64,000 nt of DNA from Ophioderma brevispina. Lineage: Eukaryota; Echinodermata; Ophiuroidea; Amphilepidida; Ophiodermatidae. The notes under the pieces were generated by a model. It did not search any database, was not told where the DNA came from, and saw nothing but the letters and a program-made list of their open reading frames with translations. The stretch lies in assembly GCA_023653785.1 (NCBI GenBank), contig JAMKCH010010191.1, positions 1 through 64,000 on the forward strand. Reading direction: 5' to 3'. The position numbers and the translations under genes were made by a program. This document shows, piece by piece, positions 35,791 through 47,575 of the stretch (position 1 is its first letter; every line of letters begins with the position of its first letter).

Positions 35791-35850
35791 GCATATTCTA
35801 TGGCCATTTTGGCTCCTGAAATAAACCAGGCAAGCTTTTTCACTCAAGAT
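35791..35850 (+). repeat. Left arm of a distant inverted repeat (partner 37501-37560)
   Basis: 'gccattttggctcctgaa', 'gcaagctttttcactcaaga' matches, in inverted orientation, 'tcttcattgaaaaagcttgc', 'ttcaggagccaaaatggc' at 37505-37552, with about 80% identity. The intervening 1.65 kb holds nothing recognisable. It may be two opposite copies of one dispersed repeat. Confidence 0.6.
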
Positions 35851-37500
35851 ATTTTTTAGTTGTTCTGTGGAGTTTAAGTTTGACTGACGTCATGGGGCTC
35901 CTCAGCTAAGATTGGAAAAACAAACATGATCTCATCCTGGATTTTTGCTAAACTCACTAATAAGTGCTTTTCGGTTTAGGCAAATAATTGTCAAAGAAAA
36001 AAAAAATAGCAATTTATTCTCAATGGCCGAAAATACCTTTTTTTCCAAAACTCTCACTGGGGCAACAATGCCTAACAACCAACAAGACCCACTGATTTGG
36101 TAGTGGGTGGAAAATTGAAGGATCCAATTGTTGGAAGGTCAAGCCTTTGCACCCAGTTACATAACTTGCTTAATACCTGTGAATGGTACTGGGTTATTTT
36201 CAATACACATGCATGTACTATTATTAACAGATGTGACCCACTTCTCAAAACCAGTAGCATGACTTATTCCTCATTGATCAAGACCAGTCAAAATAGCCTA
36301 AATCCCCATTCTTCATCTTTACATAAATCAAGCATGCCCCAAGGGGGTGAGCCCATTCCAAACCAGTCCGGGTTTTTTCCGCGTGCTGGGCGCTGACATT
36401 TTGAATATTATGTCAATTCGATACAAACAATCCCGCCAAATATCAGTTGTTTTGGCTTTGGGTGCTATTGGGTGGTTAATGTTGTCCTACCCTGGCCACA
36501 AACGAATGAAATGATTCATTCCGTCTTGATTTAAATAAACCGCCTCAATGAATTACTCTTTTTCATTCACCTAGCGCGCATTGCTTATGATAAAAAGAGG
36601 ATCTGAGCACAATGATCCTGTGCCGATATTACACCTGTCCACCTCTAACACATACATCATTTGTATCACTACGACTGATTAGTGTATATGCAAGCGCCCC
36701 CACAGTAATTTGGAAGAAGCGACGGCAGCCATTGCTTTCTATCTTGTTTGGTACTCGTATGTTTTCTTTGTGTCGGCGAACACACACGCGGAACGATGAA
36801 TTTCTAAAGATGACGTAACGTTTTGCCTCTCTAATCTATATAGAACCTCTTGAGCATGACCTGTGTAGCCTTTATATATACTATCCCACTAGCCATGTGT
36901 GATAAATGCTTTATCTCAAGACTCTTTGCATCTCATGGATGGATCTATTCTTTGCTTTTAAGCATTTGTAGACAGTTTACCTGTGCTATTATATTGTGAC
37001 CCACTTTTACAAAACTAGAAACATGTCCCAGTGACAACACACCACACTTTGAAATAAAGGTTGTTGTAAATACCAGTTCATCACATAAAAATCAATCGTA
37101 GCTTCAAAACCAACCTCAACCTGATTTGTGTTATGCCTTGCGATTCAAATTCACCCTAACTAGTGGGCAGACTGTCTATATAGTAGGCAGGCACTCATTG
37201 TGTCAAAGAGGTTATTCCTGTTTCTCAAATAATTTAACCATGGTGAGGTGTAGCTGTTCAAGGAGTGACTACTACCCCCTCTGCCAGGTGAAGACGTTTT
37301 TTTCTTTATCTAAGACAATCTGAACTATGGTTATTTTTGGAAACCTATGGTTTTTACAAAGGGAGCCAATATACCTTCGCACATTTGCATGTTACATAGT
37401 TGTCCTTAGTTTGTATGTGGCAAATATGGCTACTACTTTAACCTCAAAACCCCCCATTGACTTTATGTACAAAACTTAAATCATGGAACCAACCCAAAAC
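35851..37500. other. Unrecognised stretch
   Basis: Several short frames (36097-36396 plus, 36612-36818 plus) without family resemblance. No tandem or terminal repeats were found besides the flanking arms. Confidence 0.3.
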
Positions 37501-37560
37501 TTTATCTTCATTGAAAAAGCTTGCTAGATTCACTTTTCAGGAGCCAAAATGGCATAGAAT
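37501..37560 (-). repeat. Right arm of the distant inverted repeat (partner 35791-35850)
   Basis: Reverse-strand counterpart of 35791-35850. Weak similarity continues outward (the 'acttccccccc' side versus 'ccctcccttcaac'), so the original repeat was longer. Confidence 0.6.
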
Positions 37561-38030
37561 CCAATCGATTTTAAAAATGTTGCACAACTTCCCCCCCTAG
37601 TTTAAAAGCATCAGTTCTGTTTAATGGAGATTTCTACCCCCTAGCACATTTTTGGCAATTTCAGTTCCCCTTCCTGCAGGAACCATTGTAGTGAATTGTG
37701 GTTCCTGCCTGCTTGAATCCATACTCAAAAACCTGTACCACATTGACATGTTGCTTTCAGAACGCACACACACACCCACACTCCAAAACAACATCTGTCT
37801 TGCTATGACAACTCTGTGCTACGTACCACACAGTAGCCCTCTTGTCGCATGTAGTTCTACTCAACTCTGACATGTCTGCCAATGACGATTGGAAGCTGCG
37901 CACATCAAAGGTGTCTTAGCATCAAGCTTCATACAAGACTTGAAGTTTTTATTGGTTGACTTGATACCATGAGAGTTTCGTCAGTTTTTATTTGTACGTT
38001 AATGATTAATGAATTCCATTTTTGCGGGAA
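37561..38030. other. Unrecognised stretch
   Basis: One short plus frame (37652-37870) with no family resemblance. Nothing else was found. Confidence 0.3.
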
Positions 38031-38180
38031 AGAGGGTAGGGGATGTGCGATGGTGGAGGGGAAAGAGGAATGGATCAAAGAGGAGAGAGAAGAGAGAATC
38101 GGGAAGAGCGTGAGAAGAAGGAGGGGAACAGTCAAGGAGAGCACAGGGCGGGGAGTGCAGGGGAGAGGAGAGAGCACGTT
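38030..38180 (+). repeat. Purine-rich (GA/GGA) tract
   Basis: About 150 bp with very few pyrimidines on the plus strand ('gaggagagagaagagagaat', 'gaagaaggaggggaacag'). The opposing frames (37929-38291 minus, 37969-38196 plus) are products of this bias. Confidence 0.7.
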
Positions 38181-38289
38181 TTTGCAATATTTGTGACATT
38201 TAAACAGAGGAGGTAACTGAAGCAAAATAGTACATGTTCTTCCCTTGGTGGTTGGTATAACCAGGGAACAAACCCTGGGGTTCTTACTC

Positions 38290-38650
38290 AACTTGTTTTC
38301 AGGGTAAGGAATGTGCGGCCCAAATTTGGGGGCTTGTGAACAGATTGGGAACTCAATTCTTTAAAAAGTAGGGCCTTAGGAACTGAAATTTTGAGAAATT
38401 GCAGGCTGGAACTGAAATTTGGCTAAAATTTAGTTTCTGAGGCAAAACATTTTCCCAAGGAGACCCTTAAGAACTGAATTAGTTTCCAACTGGAACCCGT
38501 ATGAACTGCTGGAGAGGTGGAAATGGTCTGAAGGTCGCGCACATACCCGTACCTCTTTCCTATGCAGAACCCCCCGGGGTTGGTTAAGTGGGTAACAACT
38601 GTTTGAGTGGGGTCCTCGACTCCACGATTCCACATTTGACCATTTCCAGT
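38290..38650. repeat. Degenerate short repeats, 'gaactgaaatttgg'
   Basis: 'aactgaaattttgagaaatt' (38381), 'ggaactgaaatttggc' (38409), 'gaactgaattagtttcc' (38471) and related 'cagttcc' words suggest a degenerate minisatellite of about 30-60 bp. It is followed by 'cccccggggttgg'. The minus frame 38423-38653 is open across it but is probably not a gene. Confidence 0.35.
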
Positions 38651-38959
38651 CACCTTGAAGGCACCATCAGTGATCTGCTAAATTGATCAAAGTCAGATTT
38701 TTCCATTGGAATATTCAGAATCTAACATCCCTCAAGTGGTTAAACCAAAATTAATCTAATAAGGATAAAAACTGGGTATGTTGGATAATATTGAAGGCGC
38801 TTTGTGTGTGTTTTTTAACACATACAATTTGCTTCCCTCTTTGTAATTGTAAATAGAAAAAATGCAGCGTTCCACGAAGCATGTCATCTGCCCCATCCAC
38901 AGTTTGTGAATGGGGACAAAGCGTAACATGAGCTCACCATCTTGAGCCATGACCTATAA

Positions 38960-39510
38960 TAACCCCTTAGATGACCTTGACCCCCATTATTAAACAGGTA
39001 ACATGTGGGACACTAACCAACGGACATTGTATGCAAGGTGTCAGGAAAATCATGACATATGTGGATACACCAAGAACAAATGGGGCTACTAGAAGCCAGA
39101 TCAGGATACCGAGTATGTCGACTGTGGAGAAGCATCACAGGGGACAATGTGGAAGCAACAATGCACACACAAGGACCTTGCCAAATTCAATGAAGCAGCC
39201 AGACATAGACTGTCTTTGGCTGAGTATATTTGAGAACTACTGTGTTTGGACTCGGTAAGAAGGACGACCAAGCAATTTCAAAATCTGACCATTTTCAGGC
39301 CATGACCTTAATGACCTCTGACCCCATCCTTGAAGGGTTAACTTATGGGGCACTACCAAGGTCAGTACACACCAATTATCTTTAGGTTAAATGGTCCAAA
39401 GAATGAACTTTGACCCCACCATTTAAGGGGCAATTTGTGGGACACTACCCAAAGGACCATGGCATACAAGTTTCACAACATCCATAACTGTGGATACACC
39501 AAGCAATTAA
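38960..39510 (+). repeat. Degenerate tandem array, ~105-bp unit with 'gtgggacacta' core
   Basis: 'atgaccttgacccc.att', 'aacatgtgggacactaacca', 'ggacattgtatgcaag', 'tgtggatacaccaag' near 38970 recurs as 'cttatggggcactaccaag' near 39345, and 'ttgaccccaccatttaagg', 'tgtgggacactacccaaagg', 'ctgtggatacaccaagc' near 39408-39504. At least three copies, with unrelated sequence (about 39080-39290) between the first and second. Confidence 0.7.
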
Positions 39511-41990
39511 ATATAAACTGTAGATGAATTTGGCCCACTTTTGAAGGGGAACTTGTGCTGGTCCGACTGCAGCAAAACTGAACCTCCTGTGACAGGAGAA
39601 ACACTTGGAAAGTTAAGTCAATAACAAATACAGGTACAAATGCATGTTGCAATCCTGGCAATTTAGATGTGAAAAAATGTCATAATAATGCTTTGGTTGA
39701 TGCAGGCTAAAATAGTCGTTAAGAAATCAAATTTCCAATTGTCCCCATATTTCAAAGTTATGTTATTTCATGACCATATCGAATAAGCATGAAAAATGCT
39801 TTAACTGAGTACAACCAAGACCAGTCTTAGGTCGTGATGTTTGTGGTATTTGCCATTCCAAAAGTTTGACTTGTTTTAAACCATAATAAAAAAAATACTG
39901 GGTGAACGGCTTTTAAACCCAATTCAGGTTATCCCAAACTGGTATAAAAAAGTACATATGACATCATTAAACACTTACACGGACCTCTGATGTTCACATT
40001 TGCCTATTCTGAATGAGGCACTTCGCATGTTGTTGAGTGTGGCCGTTTCAGCAAGCATGGTGAAGTGGGTCCGTTCCATTCTGCAAAAGTATAGTTACAT
40101 TTTAACTAAATTTAATCCAACTCACATGTCCCCAAGCTGCAATCCTTTGGAACCCTTACATTTTTTTCATATCTTTGGAAAAATAGGGTTACCATGTTAG
40201 TTTTTAAGATTCAGCATTCCGGGTCAAAAACCGTATAAGTTGGAAAAAACGTGTCGCAGGAATTATTTAAGTTTACGTTTCACTAAATTCTACTTTTAAA
40301 TCGAAATTTCTTTTCTTAAAGGACATATTAAATGAAAAAGTCTATGACATTTTGGATTCTTAAGTAATGTATATTTCAAACTAAGAAAGTGATTACAGAG
40401 TTCTAGTAAAAACACCATGATCACAAATAAAAATAGTTCATTTCAGTGTCATTGTTTCCTGTTCAGATGCAAATTAATTCGAAGCAGTATTAACAATGAA
40501 AAAAACTATAATCCATAATGTGTTGGAAATAGGCACAAATTGAATAGATTGATTAACGTTGGCCTCATAAAAATAATTGATTTATTATGTCGCACACCTG
40601 AGTGAAACCTACGTTACCACTTACAGTATCATGTGAGTCCGAGTTGTTTACAGATGACGAAATAGCTTAATTTACTTAAATATATATTTTCTTGTTCGGT
40701 CGTATACGTCAGGGAGAGGTATTAATGCCATAGGTATATGTATTAAAATCGGCTAAGGGCGTCAAGATTTAATTTTACAGCCCCAAAACACGGTATGGTA
40801 CGACAATGGCAAATACGTTACTTCGAAAACAGGTAATGAAAGGTAGGAGTAGCTTTTTGTAAACAGTATCATTTCTAAGCAAGTATTAACCCTAAGTACC
40901 TTCATTAGAATCATTTAATTTTGCAGTTATAACATATTAATTGGATGACGTGGACTTAAAATAAACTACAAGATAGAAACATACGCGTAATACTTATTTC
41001 AAAACCGTTGCTAAATCAAAACTTTTAGCGTTAGACCATGGGACGTGGACCAAAAAGAACCAACTTGTATAACAAATTCTGTTAGTCCCCATCTGGGGGG
41101 CTAAGGGGGAAAAACCAAGGTAAAATCATATAATTATTACGATCACATAAACTGTCTGTCACGCACATTAAAACGCACATTTTCTTAAAAATTATAAAAA
41201 TGTCACCTCAATTTCGTTTTTCCCAATATCCGGACCAATGGATATGTATGAGACTTCAGCAACCCATGAGCTAAAGATATTACAATGGGCCGGTATGTAG
41301 GGCCATTGTTTATAGCCAGGTGTTACCACATCCACGATTCAGATTGAGTGACAAAATACCCGTCCTCTCTCACAATAACTAACCCAGTTGTACATTATAA
41401 TATAGGTCGTTGACACTAAATTTTCTTCTGAAAACGCGGTATGGTAAATTGAATAGAAAATGAAGTAGTAGCAATAAGTTACGGATTTTGGTTATGCACA
41501 AAGTTGTTAGGTCCAAAGCTTGCCCAGCAACCATTTCTATGATGTTTGTCATGTTTCTTCCTTTTCGATAAATGATGAAAAAAAACATGGCCAAAGGTAA
41601 TGAACACGCACTATAGAAGCTCAATATTTACTTATTTGTGAATGAGGTTACGTCTTGTGTCTGAAAAGTACTCAGTTAATTGGGAGCGTAACACGCTTGA
41701 ACATCACTCAGCTTGCGCGACCATAGATATCAATTGTCCTGCACTCCCAGATTGAAAGGGAACTTTGAAGTGTTTTACACCGCATACGGGCGGTGATGCT
41801 GTGTGTGATTTGATATCTTTAATCCATTGTTGCTGAAAAGTCTATGTGTATCCACTAGATCACTGACGTGGGGAATGAAATTGAAAAAAGTGATTTTATT
41901 CTTTTTCAAGAAAATTGGTGCCGTTGTTATTGGGGAGGGAAACAGAGCGATTTTATATGATTTTAATAATAATATGAATTTACACTTGGT
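39511..41990. other. AT-rich stretch, nothing recognised
   Basis: No repeat or coding signal that I trust. Short frames (39473-39661 minus, 41379-41624 minus) lack family resemblance. If the terminal exon at 42001 is real, part of this is its upstream intron. Confidence 0.35.
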
Positions 41991-42000
41991 TTTCCCCTAG

Positions 42001-42111
42001 GCCCCACAGTTGGAGACTACCAAAAACAACAGCACAGGAAGGGGACAGTCCCACGACTACGTCCGACTACCCTCTGTTGTCGCTGGATCAAACTATGAAG
42101 CGCCATATTAA
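42001..42111 (+). CDS. Candidate terminal coding exon (36 codons), product unknown
   Basis: A polypyrimidine acceptor, 'cttggttttcccctag', ends at 42000. The following 36 codons read APQLETTKNNSTGRGQSHDY and then a short tail ending …SNYEAPY and TAA at 42109-42111. The composition (polar, tyrosine-containing, disordered) would suit the cytoplasmic C-terminus of a membrane protein, but that is speculation. A second possible acceptor (CCCCACAG at 42002-42009) keeps the same frame. A 36-codon open stretch could occur by chance, and no upstream exon was identified. Confidence 0.3.
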   Translation, partial: APQLETTKNNSTGRGQSHDYVRLPSVVAGSNYEAPY

Positions 42112-42617
42112 TGCTCGTCAAAGCTCAGTTGAAAACGTGAGAAGCTCTATAATGACGGATTTTAAGGAAAGTGTTCGATAATCAGATGAAAGATATCCAC
42201 GATTTTGCCTTTAAAGGAAAATATCTGTGTAATGCTCAATCAAGTAAACATGTCACTTGATAAGATTTTACAGGCAATATAGACATAATAAAGGTTATAA
42301 ATGGTGTAAACATAAGTTTCATAATCAGGTCACGTAAGTTTGTTTGTTCAACTCAGATTGGTGATGTGTTTTTCTAGGGATATTAAGTATGTCATTAAAA
42401 CAAGGCCAATACCATCCTGACCAGTTCAAGGGATAATTATTTATAACAAAATGTTTTTCGCCAAGTGTCAAATTCATATATCGTAAAATGTACCTATAGC
42501 ATGCCTTTTGAACATGTGGTAACGTAGGGTTCACAAAATAACACTAGAGATTAGGTTTGTGGATTATACTCGTGTACTATGAAAGTGTTTTTTTATACTA
42601 GTTTATTATTTTAAATC
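42112..42617. other. AT-rich stretch; 3' UTR if the 42.0-kb exon is real
   Basis: Nothing recognised besides chance frames (42325-42534 minus). Confidence 0.3.
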
Positions 42618-43647
42618 TATAAACGGTATACTTTACGTAATGAGGAGTGTGTTTGTTATTCTATTATCTTCGGAATACTTGTTACATAGATGTTAAAAAA
42701 AAAGTTTAATCGATTAAGTTGCAATAGTAGAATTGAATTATAAATGACATTTTACTAACAACTGTAACTCATGCTGCCTATTATCTATTCGTTTAAATGC
42801 CGCGAAAAGCAAAAGATGATTTGTGGGTGCACATACAAAGAGATACTTGCAAGGATAGAGCATTCGGAACAAGTCTATCAAAGAGGCTCTTTAGCATAAG
42901 AAAAGACCCGGCTGGCATGATAAAGACACAAATGAGCTATATGTACGAGAATGGCATTAATCTCAAGTAATCTTGAGAAATCAGATTACGACTATATTCA
43001 TTAAGGGTGTATGTTCCAGTGTCCATTCAAAAGTGATTCTTGGCAACGTTTATGGTGACATATTTTTGAAAACAGGCCTATGCATACATAGGTTGTTAAG
43101 GTTAATTAGTTCTTAATGAGGGGAAACTTGAGATCATACTTTAAATTCCTGATGCTTAAAACTTGGTTTGCGTTGGGGTGAAAGTGGTGAAATAGTGTTG
43201 TTATCAAGGTTTTGTTGAACAATACGAATTAACAGATAGATTAGGTATAAAAAGATTTGTTAGTCGTAACCAAAACCGACCTTTAAAAAACCTTTTGACT
43301 TTTGATTTTTTTTATTCTTAAAAAATAGATAACAAGAAAAATCCGCCGACCCACTTGGTTCCACCAAATTTCACCAATTCCATTGTATTTTTTCTTGAGA
43401 ACCATGAACGCATGGGGAAACAGAAATATAAATCATAAAAGTGTTTAAGTTAAAGTTTTTGAATGTTAAAAAAAAAAAAAAAAAAAAAAATATGCATTTT
43501 TAGTATTTAAACATATAATTTATCTTAACTCTTCCCAAAATTACAAAACAAAGACCGACCGACCCTGGCTTTTTTCGTAGTTACGGCAACACAAAATATA
43601 ATGCTTACCTTGCAAGGGTTTGAAATAAGTGGTGTTGATCTTAATAT
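42618..43647 (+). repeat. 1.03-kb tandem duplication, copy 1
   Basis: Starts 'tataaacggtatactttacg' and is repeated from 43648 with the same internal order: 'cattttactaacaa', 'tgtaactcatgctg', 'gccgaaaagca', 'catacaa.gaga', 'gaaaagacc.g.ctggcatgat', 'gaggaaacttgaga', 'aattcctgatgct', 'gtgttgttatcaaggtt', 'ttgattttttttattctt', 'cagaaatataaatcataaaa', 'taatgcttaccttgcaaggg', 'aaataagtgg'. It includes a 23-bp poly-A (43468-43490). No gene was seen in either copy. Confidence 0.92.
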
Positions 43648-44659
43648 ATAAACGTATACTTTACGTATGAGGAGGTGTGTTGGGTTATTTCATTTATTTT
43701 TCTTATTTTATTGATTTTTTAGTTTTTTTAAACTATTTATGTTCGTTTTATTAATTTATATTTAGAATATCATTACATTTTACTAACAAATGTAACTCAT
43801 GCTGTCTTATATATCTACTTTGTTTAAATGGCCGAAAAGCACAGTGATTTGTTGGGTCACATACAAGGAGAACCTATGCAAGATAGAGCCTTCGAAACGT
43901 CTATCAAAGGCCTCTCTTTTAGCATAAGAAAAGACCAGACTGGCATGATAAAGACAACATGATCTATATGTACGAGAATTGCATTACTCGCAATTATCTT
44001 AGAATCAAGATTAAGACTAATCATACGGTTTGTATGTTCAGGTACCAGTTCATAGTGATTGCAAAACAACGGTTATGGTGTGACATAGATTGTTGAAACA
44101 GGCCTTGCTACATATGTGTAAGGTTTAATAATATTAGTTCCTTTAATGAGGAAACTTGAGATACACCTTAAATTCCTGATGCTAAAACTTTGGTGCGTTG
44201 GATTGTTGAAATAGTGTTGTTATCAAGGTTTGTTAACAATACGATCTTGACAGATAGATTTAGGTATATAAAATGTTTTGTTTGTCGTAACAAACCGACT
44301 TAAAACAAACCTTTGACTTTTGATTTTTTTTATTCTTTTCTTTAAAAAATAGATAAAATAAAAATCCGCCGCCCCACTTGGTCCACCAATTTTCACCAAT
44401 TCCTTGTATTTTTTCTTTAGAGACATGAACACAGTATGGGAAAACAGAAATATAAATCATAAAATGTTTAAGAAGTTAAAGTTTTGAATGTTTTAAGATT
44501 TTGAAAAAAAAATCGCTGAATTTTAGTATTTAACATATATTTTACTAACTCCCTACAAACAAAGACCCCTGGATCCGCCCCTGCTTTTTTCTTACGTTAC
44601 TCGGCAAACAAACATAATGCTTACCTTGCAAGGGTATTAAAATAAGTGGTTGATCTTAC
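43648..44659 (+). repeat. 1.03-kb tandem duplication, copy 2
   Basis: Second copy of the unit at 42618-43647, with many 1-3 bp indels. It ends in 'ataagtggttgatcttactt' and is followed by 'aaacataactttac', a trace of the start of a further copy. Near 44568-44583 it holds CCTGGATCCGCCCCTG, identical to the right TIR of the hAT-like MITE (35115-35130). Copy 1 at the same place has only CCCTGG (about 43562). Confidence 0.92.
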
Positions 44660-45198
44660 TTAAACATAACTTTACTGGTTATTTCAATTGTTTCCAATGG
44701 TTCCAAGCAAACTATGTTAGTAGCTGTTAATGCTATGAAAACGTCGCACTTTATGCATTTGATAAAATGGAGAAGATCAGCAAACAGATGTTTATTAGTC
44801 TATTCGTTTCCATTTGAAAAGATTGTCGGTACGACTCCTGCAAAGTTAATTATAGACATGTATAATCAGAAAAGTTACATCATTTGGGGAAAAATTGCAA
44901 TTATGGTCAAAGGGGGTGGGCAAAATACCTGCCCAATTGATTCAAGACAGAGCTTCATTGTATTATTATGTATAACGTTTTTTGTAAGTAAAATGTGATT
45001 TCGCTGGATCCATAAGCGTTAGTTTGATAAAATAAATGAAATGAAACGTACGTTTTACCCTTGTCCAAAACATTCTACATAAACAAAATCCCAGATTGAA
45101 ATGCAAAATAATCTGGAATATCATGACAGAGAATTTAATTACGACCAAATTGATGATTTTTGGTAGGTATTTAATAGGAATATCATCATTACATTTCA
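44660..45198. other. Unrecognised stretch with one 94-codon frame
   Basis: The plus frame 44714-44998 (94 codons) contains no motif I recognise and has no partner. It begins just after the end of the tandem duplication. I cannot say whether it is coding. Confidence 0.25.
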
Positions 45199-45883
45199 GG
45201 GTTGACAATCAGAAAGCCTTAACTCAAAAATACTGCTTTTGAGAAATGTGATGTTTAATATTCTACTAAGCAAATCTATTCATACTCAAAATGTAAACAT
45301 CTACATAACGCTTCATTAGTACCGGTTAAGCCAAACATGATATAAACTTTAGTAAACAAAGAACAATTTTTACTTATGAACAGCAGGAATTAAAAGAAAT
45401 TCTTTAATATTCTTGTAAGTGCAAGATGTTACGTCCTTTGACGGTAACTGAACAATGGCCATTAATCGTGAGTTATATTTTCAATCATGCCTACGATTGA
45501 CACGTTATTTCAATCAGATGTTTAAGCATGTCATCCCTTTGAATTTTTAAAACAAATCATCAATATAAGTTGGATAATGGAGCTAAAAAGCTGTGGAATT
45601 TCTGGGCAATTTGTGTAAGTTATGAAAGCCTCAACTCATTGTTTGGCCAAATACAGTTACCCATCAAAAGGTCGTAACTCAGAGTTAAGGCTTTTTTTTT
45701 TTCCTGTTAGTAAACAAAGTGTGCACCATTGAGATGGGGTTAAGTGTTTATTTTGGCTTTGAGGCAATCGGAAGAGACTTGAGTTAGGCTTCATGTTTTC
45801 CCAAATCTGTAGGTGTTACAGATTTTTGGTACCAAAACCTCAAAATCACCAAAAGTGAGTTACGTCCTTCCGTTTGTCAACCC
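45199..45883. mobile_element. Possible TIR element, ends GGGTTGACAA
   Basis: The left end 'gggttgacaatcagaaagcc', 'ttaactca' (45199-45226) pairs with the inverted right end at 45856-45883 (reverse strand 'gggttgacaaacggaaggac', 'gtaactca'), about 23 of 29 positions matching. Internally 'gtaactcagagttaaggc' (about 45674-45691) repeats the inner TIR words in both orientations. There is no clear target duplication and no coding sequence. A non-autonomous element is my inference. Confidence 0.5.
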
Positions 45884-46724
45884 CCTCGTTTTGTATGGCC
45901 ATTGAGAAAAAATAATAATTTTAACAGATTATTTTTTATTTTCGAATTAATTTCAAAGACCGGCAAGAAAATTCTCATTTCGTAGATGATACCTTAAACA
46001 TTGAAGGAGAATCTTAAAAATTTCATGTGAATGATCATTGAGTAAGACCGAAACTTAATATGATTTAACTCCTCGATATTCACCATGTAGAGCATAGCGT
46101 TGATTGTAACTTACTTTGATAACATACGTTACTAAATTGGTCCTTAGTACTTAATAGTAAAATTATCATTCATGTATTAAACCAATGTTAGAGGCAATCA
46201 CAAATGGATCTTTGAAAGCAACGACCACTTATGGTAAAACTATCATAAAAATACAAGAAACAAAAAAGAGTCATTTGTATTAATTTGATCTAAATGATTC
46301 AACTTAGGAGTTAAGTTAAAGTGCCCAAAATAATTGCAATCCATGGAATAGTATTTACTACCTAGAAATCAAAAAACTTACATAAGTCCGTAATTAGTAA
46401 ACACATTTGAGTTATTACAGTTGGTACCTTTGTATATTGAAATCTTCATTTTATTGTTAATCATAATATATGTAAGTTTTTGAAGGTGTTGTGAAGTTAA
46501 AAGTTCGCAAGATTACATGTTGATCGTTTTCAAAGCAAGAAACTTTGATTAGCTTTCCTTTCATTATGAATAATAAAAAGTTTTTTGTTGAATTTCCATT
46601 TTTTTCAATTGTCCATTTCCAAGTTGCGCCGATTTAATGGTTATGACCCTACGTAGTTATGCAGAGCTATGTTATGGCCATGTGTTGACTCTATCTGCTT
46701 AACTCTATCACTCTGTCTGTTCAC
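45884..46724. other. AT-rich stretch, nothing recognised
   Basis: No frame, tandem or terminal repeat was recognised. Confidence 0.35.
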
Positions 46725-47575
46725 ACTTGCCTTAATGCATCCCAAACGCTTGGGCCGATTGCAGCGAAAAAATCGGTCCGAATAATCACTGACCCAAGCC
46801 CCCTGTGGGGTTTTCACAGATTTGGGTCAAAGTCACGTGGGCCAATTAAAGGGGCAGTGTTTGAAATCTATAAATTCCTTCTGTGCACCAATCCATTTTT
46901 CTACTCACTAACTTGTTAGAAGAAACTGCTGACCCCAGATCCTATATGAGTTGTTCACAGATTTGGATCACAGATCAATGTAGACTGATTAAGGGGCATT
47001 CTTGAAATATATAAATTCAGTCTTGTCAACAATCACTGCTATAATCAAATTTTTTTTTTTTTCACGTAGACTTATAAGGAGACCTGCTGTCCACACTGCC
47101 TAAATGCGTCATGTTGCCAACCTTGGCCTGTTGCAGCGAAAATCGGTCAGAATAATCACTGATCGAAGTCCCATGGGGGGGTGTTCACAGATTTGGGTCA
47201 AGGTCATTGAGCGATTAAAGGGGCATGTCTATTGAAAATCTAATAAATTCCCTTCTTGTGCCACAAATCAATTGGCTATAATCACTAGACTTAGTGAGAC
47301 GAACCGCTGACCCAAGGCCCCGATAGGGTGTTTTCCATAGAATTTGGGTCAAGGTCGCATGGTCCGATTAAAAGGTCATTCTTTAAAAAAATCTATAAAT
47401 CCCCTCTTGGGCCTCAAACATTTCCCTATAATACCGAACATGCTCAGAAGAAACGTTGATCCAACGCCCATATGGGGGGCTCATAGATTTGGGTTAAAGG
47501 GGTCATGTAGACTGATTAAAGGGCCATTCTTTGGAAATTAACAAATTCCTTCTTGTTTCTCAGATTAATATCTGA
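46725..47575 (+). repeat. Tandem array, ~148-bp unit, five copies with a higher-order insert
   Basis: 'cacagatttgggtcaaggtc', 'gattaaaggggcat', 'gaaatctataaattcc', 'cttgtg', 'ctgaccc.agcccc' recurs with cores near 46814, 46954, 47184, 47333 and 47481 (spacing about 140, 230, 149 and 148). Copies 1 and 3 are preceded by an extra ~75-bp piece: 'cttaatgcatcccaaacgct', 'gattgcagcgaaaaaatcgg', 'aataatcactga' versus 'cctaaatgcgtcatg', 'gttgcagcgaaaatcggtca', 'aataatcactga'. The true unit may therefore be a dimer. Confidence 0.85.

Noticed and set aside
44714..44998. 94-codon plus frame as a gene
   Set aside because: No motif, no splice context and no second copy; kept only as an unrecognised stretch.
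46725..47575. CRISPR-like array
   Set aside because: Units are about 148 bp, degenerate, without short constant repeats and unique spacers, in an animal genome.
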